Positions 8,541-17,587 are shown, numbered from the stretch's first letter. The stretch is DNA of 64,000 nucleotides from Acidaminobacter hydrogenoformans DSM 2784 (GCF_900103005.1 NZ_FMWL01000007.1:62001-126000); one strand, 5' to 3'. Numbers and translations are program-made. The notes: generated by a model from the sequence alone, not told the origin.

Positions 8541-9434
8541 TTAAGCTTCAGACAGACTTGCTGAAGACGGGCGCTGAACTATCAGCACACCAGCGGCGAC
8601 GAGGAGAATGCCGGTGATTTTGAGGGCGCCCATGGGCTCATTAAAAACCAAATAGCCAAGAAGGGCTGCAACGACGGGTTCGAGGGTGGTGATCAGCGCT
8701 GCACGGCCGGCTTCTATGGACTGGACGGCCCGGGTGTAGAGCAGAAAAGGAACGACAGTGCTGATGAGGGACAGGGACATACCGGAAATCAAGAGGGATG
8801 GGGTCTGGAAAAGCTTAACAAAAAAGGTTGGTGGGACGAGGAACAGGATGCCCACGGAGGCCACAATAAAGGTGTAGGTGGTGACAGTGGCAGAGCTGGA
8901 TCTGGCGAGGGCCATTTTGCTGAAGATGCTGTAAAGGGCAAAGGTCAGGCCGGATAAAAGGCCGGTGAGGATGCCTTTAAGCGGGACGCTGTCGAGGGGC
9001 TGGCCTATGAGACCAGTGACCAGGGCGCAGCCGAGCAGTGTCAGGAGCAGTGCCAGTCCTTTGGACCTTGTAAGGGGCTCTTTGAAAAACAGTCTCGAAA
9101 GCAGCACCACAAAGATGGGGCAGGTATAAAGCAGGGTAACGCTGACGGCAATACTGGTGAGCTGCATGGTGGTAAAGAAAAAATAATTGAAGACCAAGAA
9201 GCTCAGCAGGCCGGTGCCGGCGAAGTATTTCAGGTCGTTAGGCCTGATCTTCAGGACGCTGCGGTCTCTGACCATCCAGTAGAGGGTCAGGAACACCCCG
9301 GAAAAGACGGCGCGGATGGCGACGATTTCAAGTGAAGTTATGCCGGCGCGGCCGAGCAGTGTGCCAAACAGGCCAATCAGGCCCCACAGGAACGCGGCGG
9401 TGGCGACGAAGATGACAGGTTTATTCAAGGTCAT
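8541..9434 (-). CDS. EamA-family (DMT superfamily) transporter
   Basis: A 297-residue protein with about ten hydrophobic segments in two EamA repeats (about 8-140 and 155-290). The second repeat ends in the typical 'TTLEPVVAALLGYLVFNEPMGALKITGILLVAAGVLI' pattern, of which LEPVVAALLG is diagnostic. The family exports small metabolites such as amino acids or nucleotides across the cytoplasmic membrane; the substrate cannot be told. ATG at 9434 is preceded on the minus strand by GGAGGACCCTCC. It is monocistronic between two terminators. Confidence 0.88.
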   Translation of the reverse strand: MTLNKPVIFVATAAFLWGLIGLFGTLLGRAGITSLEIVAIRAVFSGVFLTLYWMVRDRSVLKIRPNDLKYFAGTGLLSFLVFNYFFFTTMQLTSIAVSVTLLYTCPIFVVLLSRLFFKEPLTRSKGLALLLTLLGCALVTGLIGQPLDSVPLKGILTGLLSGLTFALYSIFSKMALARSSSATVTTYTFIVASVGILFLVPPTFFVKLFQTPSLLISGMSLSLISTVVPFLLYTRAVQSIEAGRAALITTLEPVVAALLGYLVFNEPMGALKITGILLVAAGVLIVQRPSSASLSEA

Positions 9435-9614
9435 GGAGGGTCCTCCCGTGTGGTGTGATGTGCTGACTGCGTTAGGGTTGAGAGTAGTTCAAGGAGCACT
9501 GGTTTAAGTATGTCAAATGCGGGGGGATTTGGCAAGGGGAAGGGGTGGAAGACGTTGAAATGATGGGGGGATCCATTGTGATGCCCTTTGTTGGATAGGG
9601 GTGGTGCTTTGGGT

Positions 9615-9625
9615 GACCATCGGCA
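9615..9625 (+). repeat. intergenic motif GACCATCGGCA, copy 2
   Basis: Exact copy directly followed by an A-tract and then the terminator at 9635-9681, the same arrangement as copy 1. Confidence 0.6.
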
Positions 9626-9634
9626 AAAAAAAAA

Positions 9635-9681
9635 CAAAACCGTGGAAGTTGGCGCTCATGACGCCAGTTTCCACGGTTTTG
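9635..9681. terminator. terminator downstream of the thioredoxin reductase operon
   Basis: Inverted repeat with a 13-bp outer stem (9635-9647 with 9669-9681), a small internal mismatch and a 5-bp inner stem. On the minus strand it is followed by a long T-tract (the plus-strand A-run at 9625-9634), so it ends the sulfur operon transcript. Confidence 0.85.
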
Positions 9682-9716
9682 CAATTTAAAACAAGAGGGG
9701 ACTTGTTTCCTGATAA

Positions 9717-10943
9717 TTAGTATAAAGCTCTGATAGCGTCGTAGTTCAAATCGCCATGCAGAACTTGGGCGATCTTGCCATCCTTGGTGCTGACGATGGT
9801 TGGGAAGCTCTCAACGCCAAGTCGCTTCGCGATGCCATGGGACTTATAGCAGTCGACTTTAACAAGCTGGATCGAGCCGCCGAGCTCTTGCTCAACGCGT
9901 TCCACAACCGGGAGAAGCTCTCTGGATTCGTGGTCAATGGCGTTGTAAACGTAGATCAAGCTTGGCTTTTCCTTTTGCATGATATAGTTTTCGAAGGTTT
10001 CAGATTCCGCGATGTACTTCTCAGCTGCGACAGCTGCCACGGCACCATCTCCAACTGAAGTCGCGACCTGACGGAGCCATTTTTCCCTGACGTCACCGCA
10101 GGCGAAGACGCCTTCAATGTTGGTTTCCATCATTTCGTTGGTCGGGATGTAACCACGATGGGTTAATGTAATCTGACCCTTTAAAAATTCCGTGTTCGGG
10201 ATGTAGCCAATAAACTCGAAGCAGTTGTCACACTCAATTGGAATGAGTTCATTCGTTTTGACATTTTTCAGAACGACGCGCTCGAGGTGGTCTTCGCCTT
10301 CAAAGGCATCCACAACTGTGTTCCAGACGAAATTCATCTTAGGATTTTTCAAAGCGGCTTCTTTGGCGATTTCGTTGCAGTCCATGATGTCTTCGTCGTG
10401 GAGGACGGAAACGGTGACTTTCTTCGCGAACTTGGTCAGGAACATGCCTTCCTCGATAGCCGCGTCGCCTGAGCCTATGACGACGACGTGCTTGCCTTCG
10501 TTGGCTGCGGCGTCACAAGTCGCGCAGAAGGAAATGCCTTTGTCATACAGATAATTTTCTTCATCTCTGGCACCAGTCGTGCGCGGTCGGCCGCCTGTGG
10601 CGAGGATGACAGATTTTGCAATAAATTTGTTTCTGAAAGTCTCTACGATTTTTTCTTCGCCTTCAAGATCAACGCTTTGAACCAGAACACCCTTGAACTT
10701 GACGCCAAGGTTTTGCGCCTGCTTCTTCATGAGATTTGTGATCTCTTCGCCTTTAGGCTTATCAGGGAAACCAGGGTAGTTTTCAATTTCATTGGTATAA
10801 GTTGCAAGACCACCAACGAGGCTTTTCTCGATCAACAGTGTATTGAGTCTTGCGCGGCCGGCGTAAATTGCGGCTGTCAGACCTGCAGGACCTGCACCGA
10901 TAATAACGACGTCATAATGCTCTACTGCTTTTTCTCTAGCCAA
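9717..10943 (-). CDS. thioredoxin reductase fused to a thioredoxin-like domain lacking CxxC
   Basis: A 408-residue protein. Residues 1 to about 315 are a thioredoxin reductase: FAD site GAGPAGLTAAIYAGRA (near 16), redox CATC (near 140), NAD(P)H site GSGDAAIEEG (near 158) and the second FAD motif GVFACGDV (near 279). Residues about 325-408 have the thioredoxin fold pattern (SLIYVYNA...LVKVDCYKSHGIAKRLGVESFPTIV with the cis-Pro region) but the usual WCGPC is replaced by NAIDHES, so this domain cannot do dithiol exchange itself. The TTG start at 10943 follows AGGGGTGA. Last gene of the operon with two YeeE-type transporters and TusA, suggesting reduction of imported sulfur species (inference). 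Confidence 0.9.
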   Translation of the reverse strand: MAREKAVEHYDVVIIGAGPAGLTAAIYAGRARLNTLLIEKSLVGGLATYTNEIENYPGFPDKPKGEEITNLMKKQAQNLGVKFKGVLVQSVDLEGEEKIVETFRNKFIAKSVILATGGRPRTTGARDEENYLYDKGISFCATCDAAANEGKHVVVIGSGDAAIEEGMFLTKFAKKVTVSVLHDEDIMDCNEIAKEAALKNPKMNFVWNTVVDAFEGEDHLERVVLKNVKTNELIPIECDNCFEFIGYIPNTEFLKGQITLTHRGYIPTNEMMETNIEGVFACGDVREKWLRQVATSVGDGAVAAVAAEKYIAESETFENYIMQKEKPSLIYVYNAIDHESRELLPVVERVEQELGGSIQLVKVDCYKSHGIAKRLGVESFPTIVSTKDGKIAQVLHGDLNYDAIRALY

Positions 10944-10955
10944 CGTGTTTCACCC

Positions 10956-11513
10956 CTACATAAAGAATTTGACAAGAAGCTTGCTGCCAATCACTGCGCC
11001 AAGGAACATAAAGACAGCAAAGACCCATCCTGACAGCGACAAGGATGCAATGCCGCCGTACAGGGCGCCAATGTTGCACCCAAAGGAAAGTCTTGCGCCG
11101 TAGCCCATAAGAAGACCGCCAAGGGTCGCTGCGACAATTTGCTTCTTGTTTTTAATTTTTTTAATTTTAAACTGAGATGCGAACAAGGTCGCGACCAGCG
11201 CGCCTACGATAATACCAATGTTCCTATAGGATCCCGGATCGTTGAGGATTCCGTTTGCCAGGGTATTTTGAGCGCCTTGGCTGCCAAAGTAATACCACTT
11301 GTCGACGCTGCCGCCAAAGGCTTCATAAATCCAGGCGCCCCAGTTTGCCATGACGCCGGAAACACCCCAAGGCTCCCCGGTGGTTGCCAAAGTCACGATC
11401 TGGAGAACCGAGAGCAGGACTGCGCCAGTGACATAGGAATAGGCGTTTTTGAACCACATTTGGTAAAATTCAGTTTTCGTAATGCTATCGAAAAACTTTT
11501 TGGAACCTTCCAA
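10956..11513 (-). CDS. YeeE/YedE-family sulfur transporter, C-terminal-type half
   Basis: A 185-residue membrane protein. It carries the family signature with a buried cysteine, GARLSFGCNIGALYGGIASLSLSGW (C near residue 149), seen in the second repeat of YeeE/YedE proteins, some of which import thiosulfate. Full-length YeeE proteins carry two such repeats; here they are in separate genes, this one and the gene at 11938-12627. The start is TTG 11513, eight bases after AGGAGGTG. Twelve bases separate it from the downstream thioredoxin reductase. Substrate (thiosulfate or another sulfur or selenium species) is not resolved. Confidence 0.82.
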   Translation of the reverse strand: MEGSKKFFDSITKTEFYQMWFKNAYSYVTGAVLLSVLQIVTLATTGEPWGVSGVMANWGAWIYEAFGGSVDKWYYFGSQGAQNTLANGILNDPGSYRNIGIIVGALVATLFASQFKIKKIKNKKQIVAATLGGLLMGYGARLSFGCNIGALYGGIASLSLSGWVFAVFMFLGAVIGSKLLVKFFM

Positions 11514-11590
11514 TTAGATGACACCTCCTGGAGGAATGCAGGGGGTGGGACCCTTTTTGAAGCGTCACCACCCTGCTTTCACTGCTTCGA

Positions 11591-11818
11591 TTACTTGTTT
11601 TTCTCGATGATAACTTCCCACTCGCCGTCATCTACTTCTTCGAGTTCGCAGTTGTAGCCTTCTTTGTTGGCCCACTCTGGAAGGTTTTTCATAGCGCAGG
11701 AGTGGTCGATCTGGACGATCAGGATGTCGCCAAGGTCCATCTCATTGATAGCGTTTTGAGCTTTTACGAGAGGGATCGGACAAGCTTCACCAAGGCAATC
11801 GAGCATAACTTCTTTCAT
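11591..11818 (-). CDS. TusA-family sulfur carrier
   Basis: A 75-residue protein with the TusA core: MLDCLGEACPIPLVKAQNAI (active-site Cys in CPxP at residue 14) and IDHSCAMKNLPEWA. TusA-type proteins receive persulfide sulfur on this cysteine and pass it on. Lying between the two YeeE halves, it is placed as the TsuB-like partner that accepts sulfur from the transporter on the cytoplasmic side. The second Cys in HSC is also conserved in many homologues. Confidence 0.92.
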   Translation of the reverse strand: MKEVMLDCLGEACPIPLVKAQNAINEMDLGDILIVQIDHSCAMKNLPEWANKEGYNCELEEVDDGEWEVIIEKNK

Positions 11819-11937
11819 AATAAAGACCTCCTAATATAATATGATTTTTATTGGTTTTTGGTTTACGGGTGTACAGGTGTTGAAATGGAGCAGTGCGTCA
11901 TTTTCACGAGTGTGGCTCTTGGGGCCGTAAGTGGCTT

Positions 11938-12627
11938 TTAGTGGCCGCCACCGCCGCCGCGTCTTTTTTCGTAAACTGCGGCAACTATGTAGAGGACCGC
12001 GATCAGGGTCAGCTGAGCTGCGACTGCGCCGAACCATCCCAAATAATCCGGGAGGAACACCTTGACGCCGTTGCTGATAAAGTTCAGCTTCCACCAGCCA
12101 AAATGATTGGCACCAATCAAGGAGCCGACAATGAAAAAGAGCAGTGAGATCATATTCATGTGGAACATTTCGCCAACGCGCATCAGTGTGCCGGATGCGC
12201 AGCCGCCTGCGATGACCATGCCAGTACCGAACATGACCGCGCCAACCGCTGTTGTGAGGCTGATTGGAACGACGTAGCTCATTCCCGGAATAGCGAGTCC
12301 TTTGACCATATAGCCATATTTAATGGCTGTAAAGCCTACGGTGGTGATTGCGAATGCAATAAGTACAGCGCGCGTTAGTGAAGTGCCGCCTGTCAGATAT
12401 GGATCCCGCATGGAAGCGGTGAAACAAAATCGCGCTTTCTGGAGAACGAATCCAAAAGCGATGCCGGTGATCCAGAAGATCGCGGCGTTGGCAGAGCGTG
12501 TTGAAGCGAAGATTCCGACCGCAATGATCAGAACGACGACTGCGAGCGCAATCGGCAACTGATTCTTTTTGGGCTTCCTTGAGGCAGCCCTGGATGAACT
12601 GCGGCGGATGCTGGTCCCTTCAGACAT
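11938..12627 (-). CDS. YeeE/YedE-family sulfur transporter, N-terminal-type half
   Basis: A 229-residue membrane protein with about five to six membrane segments. Family cysteines appear in LQKARFCFTASMRDPYLTGG (near 60) and GGCASGTLMRVGEMFHM (near 135). The N-terminal 20 residues are basic and serine-rich (RRSSSRAASRKPKK) and the C-terminus is glycine/histidine-rich (RRGGGGGH), both unusual for the family; the terminal Gly/His tail could bind a metal. ATG 12627 is chosen because AGGAGG lies seven bases upstream; longer in-frame starts have no such site. First gene of the sulfur operon, divergent from lysR. Confidence 0.82.
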   Translation of the reverse strand: MSEGTSIRRSSSRAASRKPKKNQLPIALAVVVLIIAVGIFASTRSANAAIFWITGIAFGFVLQKARFCFTASMRDPYLTGGTSLTRAVLIAFAITTVGFTAIKYGYMVKGLAIPGMSYVVPISLTTAVGAVMFGTGMVIAGGCASGTLMRVGEMFHMNMISLLFFIVGSLIGANHFGWWKLNFISNGVKVFLPDYLGWFGAVAAQLTLIAVLYIVAAVYEKRRGGGGGH

Positions 12628-12824
12628 GAGCATTCCTCCTGTGTTGTTTGTGACGTGTTTAACAATCTCCCTTGACAAAATTGTATCACAGTATGCAAGG
12701 GTTTCGTGCATACCGAAAAATGATGCTACATTGAAAAAACTTATAGCGTTATCAGTATCACTGATGTTACTATGAGGATGATGATAGTATATTAATTGTC
12801 AAACTCATAAGGAGTCGATGAATC
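12628..12824. promoter_or_regulatory. divergent control region between sulfur operon and lysR
   Basis: About 200 bp separating two divergent genes, the usual place for a LysR operator. A palindrome ATCAGT-ATC-ACTGAT lies at 12751-12765, and ATGATGATAG repeats lie just before the lysR ribosome-binding site (GGAG at 12811). Assignment as the LysR site is inference from position and symmetry. Confidence 0.45.
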
Positions 12825-13721
12825 TTGCATATCGAAATGCTGCAGCATTTTCAACAAGTCGTGGATGCAAAAAGTATCTCAAAGGTCGCGAATGAGACGC
12901 ATATTTCCCAATCTGCTCTCAGCCAGATGATTCAAAAGATGGAGGATTCGCTGGGCTATAAGCTTTTGGAGCGCAGCAACAGGGGGGTTGAGCCCACTGA
13001 GATGGGTAAAATTGTTTTAAAATATTCAAGTACGATCATTAAATCTTATGAAAAGATGCAGCGTGAGATGCGGGATTTGGAGCTTCGAACGCATACCATA
13101 CGGATCAACGCTGATAAATCTCTGGTAAACTATTCTTTGCCCTGCGCGCTTTACAAGATCAAGCGGCGGTTTCCAAACAACAAGTACGAGCTTCACTCGA
13201 GCTCGACAGAGGATATTGTAAAAGAGGTTCGCAATGATTTGTGCGATATGGGGGTCACCAACGAGAGGCCGGTAGCGGAAGACCTTGAGATTCGAAAGAT
13301 TGGCCGGGAAAAGGTGGTTCTGGTGGCCTCAAAGAGTTTTGCCATCCCGGATGCGATTGAAATAGAGCAGCTTTTGCAGTTTGATTTGATTGCGCTCGCG
13401 AATTCCCGTTATATCACAGGGCCTCTTAAATCAGAGCTGAAAAAGGGCGGGTTTTCTGAGAATGACCTGAATATTTTGTTTGAAGTCGACGCGGTCAGCG
13501 CGGTTAAATCCTCAATCCACAATCATTATGGCATTGCGTTTTTGCCTTACAGTGCCGTCAAAAAGGAGCTTTATACCGGGGATTATAAGATGGTGACCAT
13601 TCAGAATGTTGAGCTTTATCATGACATCTATATCATCAACAAGCCTCAGGCGTTCATGTCCAGCGCCAGCTGCGAGACGGTGGACTGCTTCATGGAGATG
13701 GGTGAGGATTCGTTCTGTTAG
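12825..13721 (+). CDS. LysR-family transcriptional regulator
   Basis: A 298-residue protein with an N-terminal winged helix-turn-helix (about 1-60; VANETHISQSALSQMIQKMEDSLGYKLLERS) and a periplasmic-binding-protein-like effector domain (about 90-290). The start is TTG 12825 with GGAG ten bases upstream; ATG 12837 is an alternative. Divergent placement makes the YeeE-TusA-TrxB operon the likely target, perhaps in answer to a sulfur compound as with CysB/CysL-type members, but the effector is unknown. Confidence 0.9.
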   Translation: MHIEMLQHFQQVVDAKSISKVANETHISQSALSQMIQKMEDSLGYKLLERSNRGVEPTEMGKIVLKYSSTIIKSYEKMQREMRDLELRTHTIRINADKSLVNYSLPCALYKIKRRFPNNKYELHSSSTEDIVKEVRNDLCDMGVTNERPVAEDLEIRKIGREKVVLVASKSFAIPDAIEIEQLLQFDLIALANSRYITGPLKSELKKGGFSENDLNILFEVDAVSAVKSSIHNHYGIAFLPYSAVKKELYTGDYKMVTIQNVELYHDIYIINKPQAFMSSASCETVDCFMEMGEDSFC

Positions 13722-13726
13722 GTGGT

Positions 13727-13787
13727 TTTTGGTGCGGGACTGGGCCGCGCCACAACTGCTCTGGCGCGGCCCAGTCCCGCACCAAAA
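13727..13787. repeat. 26-bp perfect palindromic element
   Basis: Two 26-nt arms (13727-13752 and 13762-13787) are exact reverse complements around a 9-nt loop. The arm contains GGTGCGGGACTGGGCC, whose reverse complement recurs at 21604-21620 beside tandem copies of GTCCCGCACC. There is no T-tract after the right arm, and tusA has its own terminator next to it, so this looks like a mobile or amplified palindromic repeat rather than a plain terminator. Confidence 0.8.
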
Positions 13788-13803
13788 CTTCTTCATAAAA
13801 AAA

Positions 13804-13826
13804 GCACCCTGTTTAAGTCAGGATGC
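13804..13826 (-). terminator. terminator of the second tusA
   Basis: On the minus strand GCATCCTG pairs with CAGGGTGC (one wobble) across a 7-nt loop and is followed by seven T residues. Confidence 0.75.
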
Positions 13827-13836
13827 AGGTTAGCAG

Positions 13837-14073
13837 TTATTCTTGATGGCATTTGGTGACAGTGATTTCCCAAATGCCGTTCATGACTTCATCTGAATCG
13901 ATCTGAAGACGCTGTTTTCCGAACTTGTCCATAACGGATTCGGGCACACAGGAATGGTCAGTGACTAAAGTGACTGAGTCGCCGGGGCCAATATTTTTCA
14001 GCGCGCGCTCAAGCTTGATGAGCGGCACGGGGCAGATGTCACCAAAGCAGTCGATTTTTCCATCTATCGGCAT
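13837..14073 (-). CDS. TusA-family sulfur carrier, second copy
   Basis: A 78-residue protein with IDCFGDICPVPLIKLERAL (active-site Cys in CPxP near residue 14) and DHSCVPESV. It is a clear paralogue of the TusA at 11591-11818. ATG 14073 follows AGAGGTGA at a good distance; an upstream in-frame ATG at 14088 has no site. It stands alone, convergent to lysR, with its own terminator. Confidence 0.88.
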   Translation of the reverse strand: MPIDGKIDCFGDICPVPLIKLERALKNIGPGDSVTLVTDHSCVPESVMDKFGKQRLQIDSDEVMNGIWEITVTKCHQE

Positions 14074-14228
14074 AGAATCACCTCTCAAGTTATTATATCA
14101 GAACACTGTTGGCTTGTCTCATCCATGTAAATCCATTTACAATAAATTTTCCGTTCCGTCAGAAAGCCCCGCAGAACTGCCTCGTAAGAACACCCCGGCG
14201 GAACACCCCAATAGAAAGGAAACTGCCC

Positions 14229-15386
14229 ATGAACGTCCCATTTAATCGTGTGGAAGCAACGCCTCATATGGTCGAAGCCGTGACACGCAGTCTGTCCAGC
14301 GGGCACTGGTCCGGGGATGGTACGTTCACAGCCCAGGTTCTGGAGAAACTTCATCAGCTCATGCCTGAGCCGCTGCTGCTTTTGACCACCAGTGCCAGCC
14401 AGGCGCTGGAGATGGCTGTAGTATTGGCAGGCATCAAAGCCGGCGACGAGGTGATTCTGCCTTCTTACACGTACGCCTCCTGTGCCAACGCGGTGCTGAG
14501 TGCCGGTGGCCTGCCGGTTTTCGCGGCGGTGTCACAAGAGACCCTTTGTCTGGCTCCGGAAAGTGTTGAGAGGCTGATGTCGCCCAGTGTTAAGGCTATT
14601 ATGCCAGTCCACTACGGCGGGGTGCCTGCGGAGATGGATCTCCTGATGACGCTCTGCCGCGAGCGGGGTCTGACCCTCATTGAGGATGCTGCCCAGGCTA
14701 TTGGAAGCTCATGGAAGGGTCGAGCCCTGGGGACCCTTGGCGATTTTGGCGCCATATCTTTTCATGATACCAAAAACGTCACCTCTGGGGAGGGCGGGCT
14801 GCTGCTGGTGGGCGCTGACCGAAAAGACCTCTGGGAGCAGGCGCAGATCCTGCATCAGAAAGGTACGGACCGACTCCAGTTTTTGCAGGGTCACCGGGAC
14901 CGCTACGAATGGGTTGGGCAAGGGGTGAGCGCAAGTCCTTCAGAGCTGCTGATGGCGCTGCTGTTGCCACAGCTGGAGGCGGTTGAAGCCATTAACCAAA
15001 GGCGGCTTGAAATCGTGGGGCGCTACGAGTCCGTCATGAAGCCCCTCGAGATTTCCAGGAATCTGATTCTGAGCCACAGCAAAGTCAGCAAAGGGGGCAA
15101 CGGGCATTTGTTCTTCCTGCGGTTCAAGGATGCCGGAAATGCTGCAGCGTTCATGGCTTTTATGGCGGCGCGGGGCATTGACGTCCGGACCCACTATCAG
15201 CCGCTGCATGCTTCGCCCCAAGGCCGTGGATTCAGGCATGATCCTGTGCTTCACTCGGTGGGGGACAGGGACTTAATGAAATGCGTGGTTCGTCTGCCCA
15301 TGTCGCACCATTTGAAAGACGAAGAAATTGATTATGTCTGTGAGGTTTTGAAGGATGCGCTTATCCATTGTCATACCCGTCTATAA
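14229..15386 (+). CDS. DegT/DnrJ/EryC1 aminotransferase, WecE-like (nucleotide 4-amino-sugar synthesis)
   Basis: A 385-residue PLP-dependent sugar aminotransferase. Recognisable blocks are FNRVEATPHM and SGHWSGDG at the N-terminus, TTSASQALEMA (near 56), LPSYTYASCANAV (near 80), IEDAAQAIGSSWKGRALG (near 155) and the PLP-lysine region ISFHDTKNVTSGEGG (Lys near 181). The order and wording fit the WecE/RffA subgroup that makes dTDP-4-amino-4,6-dideoxyhexose. ATG 14229 has AAAGGA upstream. The 3' end overlaps the next gene by 32 nt, implying coupled translation with the glycosyltransferase/ATP-grasp fusion. An ArnB-type role on another sugar nucleotide is the main alternative. Confidence 0.88.
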   Translation: MNVPFNRVEATPHMVEAVTRSLSSGHWSGDGTFTAQVLEKLHQLMPEPLLLLTTSASQALEMAVVLAGIKAGDEVILPSYTYASCANAVLSAGGLPVFAAVSQETLCLAPESVERLMSPSVKAIMPVHYGGVPAEMDLLMTLCRERGLTLIEDAAQAIGSSWKGRALGTLGDFGAISFHDTKNVTSGEGGLLLVGADRKDLWEQAQILHQKGTDRLQFLQGHRDRYEWVGQGVSASPSELLMALLLPQLEAVEAINQRRLEIVGRYESVMKPLEISRNLILSHSKVSKGGNGHLFFLRFKDAGNAAAFMAFMAARGIDVRTHYQPLHASPQGRGFRHDPVLHSVGDRDLMKCVVRLPMSHHLKDEEIDYVCEVLKDALIHCHTRL

Positions 15387-17436
15387 TTCAGCGGCTGTTT
15401 TGGAGCGACTCACGGACCAGATCTCAAAGACGTTTGAGCCGATGGTCACACGCCCAAGCACCGAGAAATTAATGCCAAGTGATAATTTTGATACCATCGG
15501 CATCACCTGTATCAACGCTGAAATATCAGATTTTGAAATTCTGCTGGTGGACGACGGCAGCACAGACAACAGCTATGAAGTCATCCGCGGTTTAAGTGAC
15601 CGGGATCCCAGACTTCGCGGTTTTAGGCTGACGAAAAACTTCGGTCAGCAGAACGCCACCTTATGTGGGCTGCGCCATGCCACCGGCGACCTGATCGCCA
15701 CCATGGATGACGACATGCAGCACCCTGCTTCGGCGCTGAAAGTCATGATTGAGCAGCTTTTCGCTGAGGACAGGGACATTGTTTACGGCATATATCCTTA
15801 CCAGGGAGAACGGATCCGCACCATGGGTTCCTCCCTTAGGGACTGGCTGTTCAACACTCAGATTGGAAAGCCTTCAGATATTGAAATCAGTTCTTTTAGG
15901 GTAATGCGACGCTCGGTTCGGGACAGGGTCGCCCAGACAAGTTATCGCTTTGCTTATATTTCCGCCTTGGTGCTTCGTGAGACCTTGAATATTGGGAATT
16001 GTCAGGTAGAGCGTCAGCCCCGGGCGGCGGGGCGCTCAGGCTATACTTTTGCATCCCTTTGCAAGCTGTATCTCAGGACTTGGCTATATTACGGCCGTCG
16101 ATCCATTGTGCCGGAGCGGCTAAAATCAGGGCCCGCCTACAAGCTGGCAGCCCAGACGCGGTTTCCTGAAATTCTGCGGACGGAATCCCGGCTTAGCCAG
16201 CCAAAGCTGTTGATGCTCCTTGGAGCGGGCAAGCTTCAGGTCAACGCGGTAAAGCGCGCCCAGGAACTTGGGTTTGAAGTGCTGGCAGTAGACTGGGAAC
16301 CTGGCGCACCTGCTAAGAAGATTTCTGAAAAAGCGGGACTGGCGGATGTTTTCGACGCAGACGCCTGCCTGAAGCTTGCAGAGGCCCATTCGGCGGACGG
16401 CGTCATGACCACTGGAACGGACCAGCCAGTGCTGACTGCCGCAATGGTAGCACAGGGACTGGGATTACCTTCTTTGATCAGTGTCGATACGGCTTTGGGA
16501 GCAACCCATAAGGGCGTGATGAAACGAACCCTTGAAGCCCATGGAATCCCAACGGCGCCCTATAAGCTTTGGCAGCCGGAGGATGGACTTGAGGACCTCA
16601 AGGCGCTCATGCCGGGGGTTGTAAAACCCGTGGATTCACAGGGACAGCGGGGCATTTTCAGAGTGGAAACACCCCTGGAGGCAGCCGCGCGTTTTCCGGA
16701 GGTGCTCAAGTATTCCAGGGACGAGCGCATCCTTGTGGAGAAGTTTATTGATGGGGATGAGGTCACGTTTTCCGGGTGGGTTCGCAGCGGCAGGCTATAC
16801 CCTCTGGCATTGACAGACCGGGTGACTTTTTCGGAGAAGGAGCGGATTGGGATTTGCACGGCTCACGAGTTTCCGACGAAGCATTTTGATACCCACGGGG
16901 ATGAGGTGCTGGCGCTTTCCGAGAGGATTGTATCTGCCTTTGGCATTCAAGAGGGGCCGGTGTATATTCAATTTCTTCTGGGCAAAGCTCAGACTGTGGT
17001 CAATGAGCTGGCCTGCAGGATTGGCGGCGCATATGAAGAGATCTGGATACCGGTGGTGACCGGCTGCGACTGGCTAAGATGGATGATTGAGGGCGCTATG
17101 GGTGTCGAATCCGACTTCAGCGCCCTGGAGACCTATGACTGGAAAAAAGTCGACAAGCGACTGTCTGCGCAGCTGTTTTTCTCTGAGCCAGGGATTGTTG
17201 CGGGACTCAGCGCTTCGCCTTCAGAGAATTGTCTTGACTATGGCTTCCACTTTGAAGTGGGCGACAGGATTGGCGGCATAACCAACGCCACACAGCGTGC
17301 GGGCTATTTCCTCGTGACAGCGAAAGATGAGGCGGGACTGGGCCGGGCCGTTCAGGAAATGTACAGTCGGATAAGAATTCAGATGGAAGGCATGGACCGC
17401 AACGCTGTGATGGTACGGCCGCGGCGGGAAGCGTGA
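15355..17436 (+). CDS. family-2 glycosyltransferase fused to ATP-grasp ligase
   Basis: A 693-residue two-domain protein. Residues 1 to about 240 are a GT-A polyprenyl-phosphate-type glycosyltransferase: LSIVIPVYN, ILLVDDGSTDN (near 62), and TMDDDMQHP (near 116) with the metal-binding acids. An insert of about 25 residues (33-58) separates the first strand-helix from VDDGST, and the C-terminal membrane helices of ArnC/DPM-type enzymes are missing. Residues about 283-640 are an ATP-grasp domain with its own Rossmann-like start (LLMLLGAGKLQVNAV), lysine in VVKPVDSQGQRG (near 422), VEKFIDGDEVTFSG (near 461) and NELACRIGG (near 549). No stop or frameshift divides the domains. The set suggests making an amino sugar, placing it on a lipid, and ligating an amino acid or similar group to it; this is inference. 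Confidence 0.85.
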   Translation: MRLSIVIPVYNSAAVLERLTDQISKTFEPMVTRPSTEKLMPSDNFDTIGITCINAEISDFEILLVDDGSTDNSYEVIRGLSDRDPRLRGFRLTKNFGQQNATLCGLRHATGDLIATMDDDMQHPASALKVMIEQLFAEDRDIVYGIYPYQGERIRTMGSSLRDWLFNTQIGKPSDIEISSFRVMRRSVRDRVAQTSYRFAYISALVLRETLNIGNCQVERQPRAAGRSGYTFASLCKLYLRTWLYYGRRSIVPERLKSGPAYKLAAQTRFPEILRTESRLSQPKLLMLLGAGKLQVNAVKRAQELGFEVLAVDWEPGAPAKKISEKAGLADVFDADACLKLAEAHSADGVMTTGTDQPVLTAAMVAQGLGLPSLISVDTALGATHKGVMKRTLEAHGIPTAPYKLWQPEDGLEDLKALMPGVVKPVDSQGQRGIFRVETPLEAAARFPEVLKYSRDERILVEKFIDGDEVTFSGWVRSGRLYPLALTDRVTFSEKERIGICTAHEFPTKHFDTHGDEVLALSERIVSAFGIQEGPVYIQFLLGKAQTVVNELACRIGGAYEEIWIPVVTGCDWLRWMIEGAMGVESDFSALETYDWKKVDKRLSAQLFFSEPGIVAGLSASPSENCLDYGFHFEVGDRIGGITNATQRAGYFLVTAKDEAGLGRAVQEMYSRIRIQMEGMDRNAVMVRPRREA

Positions 17437-17483
17437 CAGAAAGTGAAACCAGAGGACCAAGAATAATCTGACAAAAAATTGAA

Positions 17484-17528
17484 GAAGCTCAGCAGGTGCC
17501 AGTAAATACAACAGGCGCATGCTGAGCT
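17484..17528 (+). terminator. terminator after the glycosyltransferase/ATP-grasp gene
   Basis: AAGCTCAGCA (17484-17493) pairs with TGCTGAGCTT (17519-17528), followed by TTCTTTT. Confidence 0.75.
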
Positions 17529-17587
17529 TTTCTTTTGCTGGAGAAAACAATTGATTCGTGATTTGTGAAATCTTGAAGTAATCCGTT

